Source: an uncultured bacterium
GTDB taxonomy: Bacteria > Patescibacteriota > Minisyncoccia > Phycocordibacterales > PALSA-1337
DNA length: 45,370 nucleotides
Direction of reading: 5' to 3'
Assembly: GCA_903825415.1 (NCBI GenBank)
Contig: CAIKAN010000014.1
Location: 1 to 45,370, forward strand
Shown here: positions 27,548 through 35,880 of the stretch, in pieces
How positions within the stretch are numbered: the first letter of the stretch is position 1
Layout: the number at the start of each line of letters is the position of its first letter
The notes under the pieces: model-generated
What the model was told of the DNA's origin: nothing
Database searches by the model: none
What the model saw: the letters and a program-made list of their open reading frames with translations, nothing else
Made by a program: the position numbers and the translations under genes

Positions 27548-28192
27548 TTAGTTAGATAGAATAACCTTAACCTTCTCGATATCATCCACCCACCTCTCGC
27601 CATCGAACCATTCAAGGCCTTCGAATTGCAGCTTATAAGTATCAGTCGGTCTTTGAAGGGAACCAAGATAGACATAAGAGAGCCCTCTTTCCTTGGATTC
27701 ATCCAAAACCTTCGTCATCATTATGAGCCCCATATCTTTTGGCGAAGCTTCCAATTCATAGAAAGGGTATGAATAATGGAGCATATTCTGGGTTTCGTAG
27801 CAGATGGCATATCCTTTGGCGATGCCATCTTCCTTGAATGAAAGAAGAGCGTTGAAATTCTGATCGGATGTCAGGAGCTCCTTGATCTTATTGGCTGAGA
27901 ACGCCCCGCCGAATTTCTTGCCATAGAAATCTTTGGCGATCTTGCCGATCTCCCATGTATAATCGGCGTATGGTATGGCAGAATGCTCTATCGAGATCGA
28001 TTCGCCTTTTCTGAGTATGCGACGATTCTCGCTGGAAGGCTTGAATCTTGAGAGATCGATGCGCACGCTCCTGGTCTGTTGCATGACTCCTTTTCCAAGT
28101 CTAGTGAAGACATATCCGTGGCCGTACATTTCAGTGACAGAATGGTGAGATGAATCGGCGATAATTTTTTGATCCCAATGTAGGTATTTCAT
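27548..28192 (-). CDS. putative GNAT-fold transferase (arginyl/leucyl-tRNA-protein transferase C-terminal-like)
   Basis: TRSVRIDLSRFKPSSENRRILRK ... GLSYVYLGSLQRPTDTYKLQFEGLEWFDGERW. Confidence 0.5.
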   Translation of the reverse strand: MKYLHWDQKIIADSSHHSVTEMYGHGYVFTRLGKGVMQQTRSVRIDLSRFKPSSENRRILRKGESISIEHSAIPYADYTWEIGKIAKDFYGKKFGGAFSANKIKELLTSDQNFNALLSFKEDGIAKGYAICYETQNMLHYSYPFYELEASPKDMGLIMMTKVLDESKERGLSYVYLGSLQRPTDTYKLQFEGLEWFDGERWVDDIEKVKVILSN

Positions 28193-29320
28193 TTAATGCA
28201 AAGTGAGCCAAAAGCCGAAGACGACGAAGATAAAATGGATGACCCAGAATCTCATGACGGTCTTCTCTTCAGTCCATCCTCTAACCTCGAAATGATGATG
28301 CAATGGCGCCATGGCGAAGACTTTTTTCCCGAAGATCAGCTTCGAACAGATTTGTATCACTACCGATATCGCCTCTATATAGAACATGAAGCCAAGGAAA
28401 GGCAGGGTGCCGATCTCGCCTATGGCCATGGTGTTCACGGCCAGGAGTGCGCCAAGACCCAATGATCCCACATCGCCCATCATGAATCGTGCAGGTTTGA
28501 TATTGAAATACGTATAAGCTACGAGAGCGCCGACAGTCGTAGTATTCAGGATGGCGATCTCGGCGAAGCCGTTGATCCAGCTCAAGAATGTCAAAGCGCT
28601 GAAGGTGGTGATGAGCATGCCTCCAGCCAGACCATCCATACCATCGGTGAAGTTCACGGCATTGGCGGTGAACATCACGATGAGGACGATGATGGGCATG
28701 ATCAGCCAACCAGCATTCCAGGAGATATCAAAGGGCAAGTAGATATAATGCCAAGCGGGGCCGAGCCTGGCATAGATCCAATAGGCAGTGATCACGCCGG
28801 CGACGAATTGCAGGATGAGCTTTTCGTGGACGAATACTCCGCGCTGATTGCGCGAGCCGAACCATACGGATAGGCGCTTGAAAGCGGTCCATGGCAAGGT
28901 GACGAAATACCAGACGCGCATCTTCCATTCGCTGTGGACTTTGATGAGGTTCCAGATATGGGAGAGCTTGCGTGAGCGCCTCTCATTGCCGAAGATATTC
29001 ATGAAATCGTCTATGCCTCCCAAGAGAGCAGAGATGAGCATTACGCCTATGGGTACCCAGGTGAAGCTTCTGGACCAATTGAGGAAATAGGTGATGACGG
29101 CGACCGTGACGATGACGAGCAAGCCTCCCATCACCGGCGTCTCTGCTTTGTGAGCATGGGATCCGAGCTCGGCGAGCTCCACCTTTGTGCCTTTTACGAC
29201 ATTGAATTTGCGGAGCAGCCTGACCAAAAGAGGGGACCAAGCAAAAGCTACAACGGCCCCTACAAGGGCAAAACTGATGATATAAGCGAGATCGGAGGTG
29301 CCTTGCAGGAATGGTAGCAT
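28193..29320 (-). CDS. mraY: phospho-N-acetylmuramoyl-pentapeptide-transferase
   Basis: TPVMGGLLVI, GGIDDFMNI, NAVNFTDGMDGLAGGM, APLHHHFEVRGWTEEKTVMRFW. Confidence 0.95.
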   Translation of the reverse strand: MLPFLQGTSDLAYIISFALVGAVVAFAWSPLLVRLLRKFNVVKGTKVELAELGSHAHKAETPVMGGLLVIVTVAVITYFLNWSRSFTWVPIGVMLISALLGGIDDFMNIFGNERRSRKLSHIWNLIKVHSEWKMRVWYFVTLPWTAFKRLSVWFGSRNQRGVFVHEKLILQFVAGVITAYWIYARLGPAWHYIYLPFDISWNAGWLIMPIIVLIVMFTANAVNFTDGMDGLAGGMLITTFSALTFLSWINGFAEIAILNTTTVGALVAYTYFNIKPARFMMGDVGSLGLGALLAVNTMAIGEIGTLPFLGFMFYIEAISVVIQICSKLIFGKKVFAMAPLHHHFEVRGWTEEKTVMRFWVIHFIFVVFGFWLTLH

Positions 29321-29347
29321 TGGTACACGATAACATGAATATCAGGG

Positions 29348-29391
29348 TCAGTTCAAGCAGATATTACTTATGATTTGCGGGCTTGAACTGA
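29348..29391 (-). promoter_or_regulatory. hairpin upstream of mraY
   Basis: tcagttcaagc...gcttgaactga, 11-bp perfect arms. Confidence 0.4.
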
Positions 29392-29410
29392 AAGATATGA
29401 GGTGTTTATA

Positions 29411-29446
29411 AAAAACTGCAGAGGCATCCAGGGGATGTCTCTGCAG
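29411..29446 (-). terminator. terminator for DUF457-like gene
   Basis: minus: ctgcagagacatcccctggatgcctctgcagttttttat. Confidence 0.85.
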
Positions 29447-29454
29447 GGTGATGG

Positions 29455-29964
29455 CTAAACAAAATGACGGAACAAGATGATCGCAATCATAACCGTGAGG
29501 ATGACCGCTTCCGCCGGCTTAGGGATGAGTACACCAGGGGCATACCTGTACTCCCAGATGCCGATCATGGCTCCTAATTTCGAGAGCCTATTCTGGAATG
29601 GCCAGACGCAGCTCTGATCTGTATCGCGGTATTCGATCCCGCAATGCGTCAGGGCGTCGACTAGGATGTGGACCCCTGTCCCAACGAAGAAGGCTTCGAT
29701 GGCCGTCCATCCCATCGCCAGACCAACAATTAAGAGAAGAGTGTTGATCGGAAGGGAGTGTGAAAGCTCCTTGAGGAGCATGAGCTTGGAGCTCTGTGTA
29801 GCGAACGGCTGTCTGCCACGGAGCTTGTCGATCGCGAATTTCGGAACCAGAACAAGGTCTGGTTCAATCGATCCTAAGATCGTGAGGCCCTGACAAAGAG
29901 GACTGTGGGGGAAGAGGCATTGGCCGAGTGCCGCTCCCATTAACAGATGAGTGTATGTTTGCAA
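29455..29964 (-). CDS. membrane-bound metal-dependent hydrolase-like (DUF457/YdjM-like)
   Basis: QTYTHLLMGAALG...GTGVHILVDALTHC; TTG start proposed because a promoter lies in the longer ORF. Confidence 0.65.
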   Translation of the reverse strand: MQTYTHLLMGAALGQCLFPHSPLCQGLTILGSIEPDLVLVPKFAIDKLRGRQPFATQSSKLMLLKELSHSLPINTLLLIVGLAMGWTAIEAFFVGTGVHILVDALTHCGIEYRDTDQSCVWPFQNRLSKLGAMIGIWEYRYAPGVLIPKPAEAVILTVMIAIILFRHFV

Positions 29965-29997
29965 GGAACGCTCCGTTTCTCTCGAGGGTTCAATAAC

Positions 29998-30026
29998 AGA
30001 ATAGCTTATATTTGAAAAACTGTCAA
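29998..30026 (-). promoter_or_regulatory. sigma70-like promoter
   Basis: TTGACA-17 bp-TATTCT on minus strand. Confidence 0.75.
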
Positions 30027-30072
30027 GTGGGCTTCGGTGAATTCTCATTCTAAACGCAACAAAGTTTGCAGG

Positions 30073-31083
30073 CTAATTGCAACACCCCTTTAAGGGTTCA
30101 TACTCTGGTTTTAGCAATAATTTCAACCAGAGATGTCACATACACACATTGGTCCTGGAGATTGGGCGTGCATCGGGCGCATGCTTCGAGCCGATCATTC
30201 GATACGCGAAATCGCTCGTACACTTGGAAAAAGTCCCGGATCGATTAGTAGGCATGTGAATGAATATGGTGGAAGAGACGGATATGATGGAAAAGAAGTT
30301 CGGAGAAGGAAGCGGATGAAAAGGATTGCTGCCATGGATTGTATACGAGTGATCAAGGGGTCGCTTCTTCGAATGATCAAAAAGAAATTGATCGATCACA
30401 AATCCCCGGAACAGATTGCTGGTGTACTGAAGCGGGTCTCGGCCAGTTCGATATACAGGTACATCAAAGAAAGAGCACCTCACCTCTCAAAATACCTGCG
30501 ATCAAAGAAAGGTAAATACCGAAGACGAAGGGGTACTAAGAAACGTGAAATGCTTCGAGAACAAGCCAAGAAACGACGTATTGATGAGAGGCCGAAGATT
30601 GTTGAGAGGAGAGGGAGAATTGGCGACTACGAAGGCGATACGATGATCGGCAGAGACAAGCGCGTGCGTATTGTCACCTTTGTCGATCGAAGAACTGGAT
30701 ACCTGATCGCCTTCCTTCTTCCGAAAGCAAGCTCTAAGTTACTTACATCTCTCGCACTCAAATATTTTCGACACATACCGAAAAGAAAACAGAAGACGAT
30801 CACCTTCGACAATGGTTTTGAATTTTCTGACTGGGAATCTCTTGAAAAGAAATCCGGCATGACCGTGTATTTTGCGTATCCATATCATTCCTGGGAAAGA
30901 GGAACCAACGAGAACACAAACGGACTTCTTCGACAGTATTTTCCTAAGGATATGGACTTCAATCTAATCAAACCCGAAGAACTTGCACATGCAGTACGAA
31001 AACTAAACAACCGTGAAAGGAAAAGACTTAAATTTTCGAGTCCGAAACGAGTCTTCTGGAAAAGACGCAAGTGTTGCAATTAG
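30073..31083 (+). mobile_element. IS30-family insertion sequence
   Basis: 13-bp perfect terminal inverted repeats ctaattgcaacac / gtgttgcaattag around an intact transposase. Confidence 0.9.
30133..31083 (+). CDS. IS30 family transposase
   Basis: HTH IREIARTLGKSPGSISRHV, GDYEGDTMIGRDKR, FDNGFEFSDWESL, HSWERGTNENTNGLLRQYFPK. Confidence 0.95.
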   Translation: MSHTHIGPGDWACIGRMLRADHSIREIARTLGKSPGSISRHVNEYGGRDGYDGKEVRRRKRMKRIAAMDCIRVIKGSLLRMIKKKLIDHKSPEQIAGVLKRVSASSIYRYIKERAPHLSKYLRSKKGKYRRRRGTKKREMLREQAKKRRIDERPKIVERRGRIGDYEGDTMIGRDKRVRIVTFVDRRTGYLIAFLLPKASSKLLTSLALKYFRHIPKRKQKTITFDNGFEFSDWESLEKKSGMTVYFAYPYHSWERGTNENTNGLLRQYFPKDMDFNLIKPEELAHAVRKLNNRERKRLKFSSPKRVFWKRRKCCN

Positions 31084-31142
31084 AGTGACAATTCAGGATC
31101 GTGAAGCATTGTTTGAAGTCATCGGTCTAAAAGCAGATCTCT

Positions 31143-31170
31143 CCAAAAAAAGAAGGCGCCGAAGCGCCTG
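31143..31170 (-). terminator. rho-independent terminator, minus strand
   Basis: minus: aggcgcttcggcgccttctttttttgg. Confidence 0.75.
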
Positions 31171-31191
31171 CCTGTTCTATATGATCGAGGC

Positions 31192-31818
31192 TTAAGATTG
31201 TACTGCCTCTGGTTCGGGATGATTTGCGAACTGACCGTGGTATCGCGCCAGAATTGAGCTATACCGCTCGATTGCGCCGTAAGCTTCCCCAATCCAGATA
31301 GATTTGAGACGTGAGACATTGATTGGTCGAGCCTCTTCTAGGCTCCTTGCTAGCGAGGCTGCGTCGCTGAACTGGTCAACGTTTGTTACGACCATCCTGC
31401 GCCCTACACAGCCCAGGATAATCGTTGATAGCCCGATCCAGTCAGTTGTCGCAGAAACGACCTCGGGGGTCTCTCCAGCATCGGTCGCTCTTTCCGTGGA
31501 TCGGAGGATCACGCAGACAAGGTCGATCAGTGGAACGCTAGTATGGGCCAGTATCCTCCTGTTCGCTGGTGTATCATCTGCGGTCAATGCAAGTGAGAGA
31601 GATGTCTTTATGGCCACTAGTCCACCCTCATGTTCTTCCAGAATCATTGTACGTTCTCCACCAAATACGGAGACCCCGGACTGTTCAAATGCAGCAGCCA
31701 ACGGCCTTGGTGCTATGATATTCCAGCCGAGTTGGAGATAAAGAGTTCTAGTCAGGACGATTACATCTTCATCATTTTCCGCAAGGAATAATGCCGTTCG
31801 TGCTTGTGATGTGCTCAT
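31192..31818 (-). CDS. stand-alone MGS-like/PurH N-terminal-like domain protein
   Basis: LGWNIIAPRPLAAAFEQSGVSV ... PLIDLVCVILRSTE...GLSTIILGCVGRRMVVTNVDQFSDAASLARSLEE. Confidence 0.5.
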   Translation of the reverse strand: MSTSQARTALFLAENDEDVIVLTRTLYLQLGWNIIAPRPLAAAFEQSGVSVFGGERTMILEEHEGGLVAIKTSLSLALTADDTPANRRILAHTSVPLIDLVCVILRSTERATDAGETPEVVSATTDWIGLSTIILGCVGRRMVVTNVDQFSDAASLARSLEEARPINVSRLKSIWIGEAYGAIERYSSILARYHGQFANHPEPEAVQS

Positions 31819-31833
31819 ATTGTTCTTTCATGT

Positions 31834-32262
31834 TTGTTCTTGTTAGCCGAGACCATACTACTACAGAAATCAGATATTCAACAGCCTCCATTGCCAATTC
31901 CTTTTACGCGAGTAATATGTAGCCAGATAGGAGATGTCCTCCTGGTCTATGCTTCTTCTATAGGAGCATCGTTCAATTCCAATGAAAGGGCCGGTATGCT
32001 GAAATTTAGAGTTGTATTGCACGTGTTCAGGAAGATTAAGTGTGTGAATCCAGAGAACGGTCCGATTCTTGCCCAGTTGAAACGGATGGGTTTTGATGCT
32101 GAATCTTTTAGTAAGGGGACATGTATGATTATCGACCTCTCTGCTGAAGATGAAAGTTGTGCAAAACTCTCGGTTGGACGGATGTGTGTCGATGGTGGCA
32201 GTTTCTTTCTAGTCAATCCTGTCATGGAAGACTATGAGATTGTCAGTGTGACGCGGAGATAA
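31834..32262 (+). CDS. hypothetical protein
   Basis: 142 aa ORF followed by terminator. Confidence 0.5.
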   Translation: MFLLAETILLQKSDIQQPPLPIPFTRVICSQIGDVLLVYASSIGASFNSNERAGMLKFRVVLHVFRKIKCVNPENGPILAQLKRMGFDAESFSKGTCMIIDLSAEDESCAKLSVGRMCVDGGSFFLVNPVMEDYEIVSVTRR

Positions 32263-32281
32263 TCCACAACCCACTTTCAAG

Positions 32282-32315
32282 TCCCCCGCCATTCCTTGGC
32301 GGGCTCTTTTTTAGT
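32282..32315 (+). terminator. rho-independent terminator
   Basis: cccgccattccttggcgggctctttttt. Confidence 0.9.
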
Positions 32316-32393
32316 ATTTCTAATAATTGAAATTAATTTTACGCGAATCCTCATTCAAACTATATTCAAAATTAACGACGATTCGCCTTCTAT

Positions 32394-32620
32394 AAAATGG
32401 AAAACCCTACCAGATTGGTAGGGGCCGCGCGAAGTGAGGGAGGAAAGAAGAAGGAAGAAAGGACCGAAAGAACTGGGTGAAAGTGAATGAAAGGACGAAG
32501 AGATATGAGTTGGAGGTGTTACGTTGACACCGCTGAGAGTACCTGACGAATGTCTGGGTAGGCCAACTTAATCTCGTAGTCTTCTCGATCTTTTTCTTTC
32601 CTCAAAGAACTATTTACTAC
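32394..32620 (-). ncRNA. candidate structured small RNA (about 225 nt, rod-like)
   Basis: minus-strand TTGACT-16-TATACT promoter, long complementary arms, 3' hairpin ccctaccaatctggtagggtttt; no ORF. Confidence 0.55.
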
Positions 32621-32626
32621 ACCCAT

Positions 32627-32654
32627 AGTATACGCGAATAAAGGAAAAAGTCAA
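32627..32654 (-). promoter_or_regulatory. promoter of candidate sRNA
   Basis: TTGACT-16 bp-TATACT on minus strand. Confidence 0.7.
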
Positions 32655-32759
32655 CTAGACAAGGCCATTCCACCATTTCTTAATTTGCTACATCCACTCT
32701 CAAACAAAAGCAGCTCCAGTAGATTCTGAAGCTGTTTTGGTGAATATGATGCGATCACA

Positions 32760-33293
32760 CTATTCCCTTTTTGTTCTAGATCCTCCAGACCTTAAAAGAT
32801 ATTTTCCAGGCTCATCATCTAGATCCATGAAATTGTCAGCTGCCTCAATGAGCTTCGCTGAGGTAGATTTGCCGAAGGAGACGACTTCAACCTGGCAGCC
32901 TTGATTCATCTGCAGGTATTCTACGAGTGGCACGAAGTCCCCGTCTCCTGTGATGAGAATGACGGAGTCCAATTTTGGTGAAAGTTTAACAGCATCGATC
33001 GCAAGCCCTACATCCCAGTCAGCCTTCTTGGCGCCGGAGCTGAAGATCTGGAGGTCCTTTACTTTCGTCTCGATGCCCATCTTGGTCAGAGCTTCAAAGA
33101 AGGCGTTCTCTTCGCCGGATTCCGTGGCGATTACGTATGCGACCGCGCGGACAAGCTTGCGCTCATCGAGCGCATCTTTGACGATCTGTCCGAAATTGAC
33201 CTTTGAATGATATAGATTCTTGCCGCTGTGATATAGATTTTGCGCATCGATATAAACGCCGACGCGCTGTTCCTTGTGTTTTATTATTGCCAT
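32760..33293 (-). CDS. NYN domain (LabA/DUF88-like) protein
   Basis: VGVYIDAQNLYH, KADWDVGLAIDAV, DSVILITGDGDFVPLVEYL. Confidence 0.9.
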   Translation of the reverse strand: MAIIKHKEQRVGVYIDAQNLYHSGKNLYHSKVNFGQIVKDALDERKLVRAVAYVIATESGEENAFFEALTKMGIETKVKDLQIFSSGAKKADWDVGLAIDAVKLSPKLDSVILITGDGDFVPLVEYLQMNQGCQVEVVSFGKSTSAKLIEAADNFMDLDDEPGKYLLRSGGSRTKRE

Positions 33294-33364
33294 ATTTGTA
33301 TGAAAATGATTATTAGTAATTTATAAAAGTACCAGCATTATAGCTTTTTGAGTGATTAATAGCG

Positions 33365-33445
33365 AAGCGACTAGCCACTAGTGATTAGCCACTAGGGTTT
33401 TGCTGCTGGCGTCAACTAGTGGCTATACCCTAGTGGCCAATCACT
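33365..33445. repeat. palindromic repeat family C, copy 3
   Basis: gcgactagccactagtgattagccactagggttttgctgctggcgtcaactagtggctataccctagtggccaatcac. Confidence 0.85.
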
Positions 33446-33446
33446 A

Positions 33447-33713
33447 TTACTTCTTGAGATCCATCTTCTTCAAGATAGCTGTATAGCGTCGAGGGAAATT
33501 CTTGCGGAGATAGCCCAAATGGGTCTGGCGATCGGCGACCATGCCGAGCAAACCGCGTCGGCTATGATTGTCCTTTTTGTGCTTCTTCAAATGCTGGGTC
33601 AATTCATCGATCCTTTTGCTCAAAATGCCTATCTGAACTTCAGGAGAGCCTGTGTCTTTGTCGTGCATGGCGACTTCCTTCATAACTTTGGTCTTTTGGC
33701 GTGTTGATAACAT
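33447..33713 (-). CDS. rpsO: 30S ribosomal protein S15
   Basis: DTGSPEVQIGILSKRIDELTQHLKKHKKDNHSRRGLLGMVADR. Confidence 0.97.
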   Translation of the reverse strand: MLSTRQKTKVMKEVAMHDKDTGSPEVQIGILSKRIDELTQHLKKHKKDNHSRRGLLGMVADRQTHLGYLRKNFPRRYTAILKKMDLKK

Positions 33714-33797
33714 GATTGGCTATAGTAGCATGAATGGGTAAACGGCGCAAGAGCGTGGCGCAGTAATCGCATTCTATGCCATGGTGCAATGATTTTC

Positions 33798-34307
33798 TCA
33801 CCTGTTGATCTCTCTTTCTGCCTCCTCCGCCAACTCTATCATATCCGCTACTTCCTTAATGGACAATTTTCTCGGTACAGTATCCTTTATACAGAATACT
33901 CCTATAGGATATAAATGAGTCTTATCATAGAGTTTCATGCCCGCATAAAAACGGATACGAGGCGCGCCTATGACCATCGGATTATCGAAGAATCTATTGT
34001 CTTTGAGAGTATCTTCGACAATGAAGACGTTTTCTGTCATCATAGCATGCCCGCAGAATGAGATATCTCTCGGGCCACAGCATACTCCACCTAGTCCTTG
34101 GCAAGATTTATACCATTCTTTGTCTCTATCTATCAGGGTTACAGTAGAGATAGGCACGTTGAACATCCTCACGGCCTTCCTGGTGATCTCATCGAAGCGC
34201 TCCTCTGGAGGAGTATTCAGTATCTTGAGCTTATATAGAGCCTTCAAGCGAGCATCTTCATTTTTTGGTATAGGAGCTAGGATCATTTTCTTACTTATAT
34301 TATACAA
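33798..34307 (-). CDS. GAF domain protein
   Basis: NEDARLKALYKLKILNTPPEERFDEITRKAVRMFNVPISTVTLIDRDKEWYKS. Confidence 0.85.
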   Translation of the reverse strand: MYNISKKMILAPIPKNEDARLKALYKLKILNTPPEERFDEITRKAVRMFNVPISTVTLIDRDKEWYKSCQGLGGVCCGPRDISFCGHAMMTENVFIVEDTLKDNRFFDNPMVIGAPRIRFYAGMKLYDKTHLYPIGVFCIKDTVPRKLSIKEVADMIELAEEAEREINR

Positions 34308-34335
34308 TATACACAGTTAACATCTAGTGGAGGCT

Positions 34336-34433
34336 GAGTGGGCATATCGCCTAAACGCCAAAACGAAATGGGAAACCACCGCCACAGATGTCTTGCTAAA
34401 TTCGGCTTTGGCGTTTAGGCGATATGCCCACTC
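34336..34433. repeat. inverted repeat with 27-bp perfect arms
   Basis: gagtgggcatatcgcctaaacgccaaa / tttggcgtttaggcgatatgcccactc. Confidence 0.95.
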
Positions 34434-34545
34434 GGCTTAGTACAGATGTTGACACAAAGTGGACGGAGGGTCCAAATAGCGCTATAATGCCCTAGCTATC
34501 ATATTTGTGATATATGAGGCGCAGTTATTTATAAATAACCAAAAC

Positions 34546-35292
34546 ATGAATAAAACATTTCGCTTTTGTGGCGCAATAGCTCTCATCTTGGCGCTATCTC
34601 TCCCGATGACGATTCATGCGCAAGATGCTTATATATCATCATCAGATGCCGATCAAAAGGCTGCTCTGACCAAGGATGCTGGACAGAACTCTTCTATCCA
34701 GAATACGATCAGACAGAAGATGCGTTCGGTTGAAGACAAATATCAGGTTGGCCTTCAGAATGTCAGGAGCAATCAGGAAGGCAGGAATCTGATATTGAGA
34801 TCTATCAAAGCCCCCAAAAAGAATCAGATAATGATCGTGCCTCCGACTATTACTTCTGATACGGTTCAACCCCCAAAAGAGAGCGTCCCTGTCACATCAT
34901 CAGGCATGCGACACGATAATCTTTTCAAGACGCATAGGACAGGTGTCGTGAGTGAACTCTCTACGGCTATTTCCAAACTCAAACAGGTAGGAGAAAGAGT
35001 CGTCTCGAGGATACAAAAAGATGAGCAGGGCGGTAAAGATATGACTGCCACTAGGAATCTCATGCTCATATTCGGTCAGAAGATCGCCGATGCTGAGCAG
35101 TCTATAAGCGTTTTCTCGGCCACTTCCACGGATGCTTCTTCAGGTATGACAGCAGATGATATAGCTGTCTTAAAGCAGAACTACGAAATCTCTGTTAAGG
35201 CTGTCGATGTTGTCAGACAGGCTCTACAAGATGTCATTCAGAATATCGTGGGCCCAGCTTCTCCTGCTCAAACGACTAAGAATAGTCAGTAA
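34546..35292 (+). CDS. secreted hypothetical protein
   Basis: MNKTFRFCGAIALILALSLPMTIHAQ signal peptide. Confidence 0.65.
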   Translation: MNKTFRFCGAIALILALSLPMTIHAQDAYISSSDADQKAALTKDAGQNSSIQNTIRQKMRSVEDKYQVGLQNVRSNQEGRNLILRSIKAPKKNQIMIVPPTITSDTVQPPKESVPVTSSGMRHDNLFKTHRTGVVSELSTAISKLKQVGERVVSRIQKDEQGGKDMTATRNLMLIFGQKIADAEQSISVFSATSTDASSGMTADDIAVLKQNYEISVKAVDVVRQALQDVIQNIVGPASPAQTTKNSQ

Positions 35293-35310
35293 TTTCCTCT
35301 TGGAAATATT

Positions 35311-35670
35311 ATGGAAACAAATCTTTCACAGCCAGCGGCAGAGCCTTTGGAAAAGGCCTATGAGAAAAAAGCTGATGTCCAATGTCCGACTAATAAGCCT
35401 AGTAGAAAAGTCGGGCCGATCGTGGCTACCTTAGTCGTAGTCGTCATCCTTGTTATCGTGGCTATAGTCTTATTCGCTTCGCGTACAAATCAGCAAGTCA
35501 TGCCTACGGGCTCCGTCTCAAATGCATCAGCTAGTTCTACAGCCTCTTATGATCAGGCGTCTTCGACCGCTCCTACCGTTAAGCCTATAACCAATACTGC
35601 CGATGATGTACAGTCATTGCAGAACGATCTCGATAAAGCTACTCAGGGAGTTGGGTCGCAGAAGTTTTAG
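35311..35670 (+). CDS. single-TM hypothetical protein
   Basis: PIVATLVVVVILVIVAIVLFA TM followed by Ser/Thr-rich tail. Confidence 0.55.
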   Translation: METNLSQPAAEPLEKAYEKKADVQCPTNKPSRKVGPIVATLVVVVILVIVAIVLFASRTNQQVMPTGSVSNASASSTASYDQASSTAPTVKPITNTADDVQSLQNDLDKATQGVGSQKF

Positions 35671-35693
35671 ACATGTGGGACTCCGAGGCACTT

Positions 35694-35830
35694 GGTAATA
35701 TCTTCTTTTTCGTCCGGCAAAATCGCCTACACCAATTGCAACCATATCTTGCCTTACCGGAGGCGGAAAGATATGGGCAATTGTAGTTTCGGCTCAGATC
35801 GCATTGCCGGACTCAAAATAAGATATTATC
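35694..35830. repeat. core-plus-variable-arm palindrome family E, copy 1
   Basis: core caattgcaaccatatcttgccttaccggaggcggaaagatatgggcaattg...ggctcagatcgcat; arms gtccggca/tgccggac and aatatctt/aagatatt. Confidence 0.9.
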
Positions 35831-35880
35831 AAGTGCCTTCCAACTTGCGTACCCCGCCCTGAATCTGTAAACTGCTTTTT

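Noticed and set aside
32394-32620. RNase P RNA, tmRNA or SRP RNA identity for the structured region
   Set aside because: No gaggaaagtccgg-type RNase P signature, no tRNA-like end, no SRP GGAA-loop motif seen; left as unclassified sRNA candidate.
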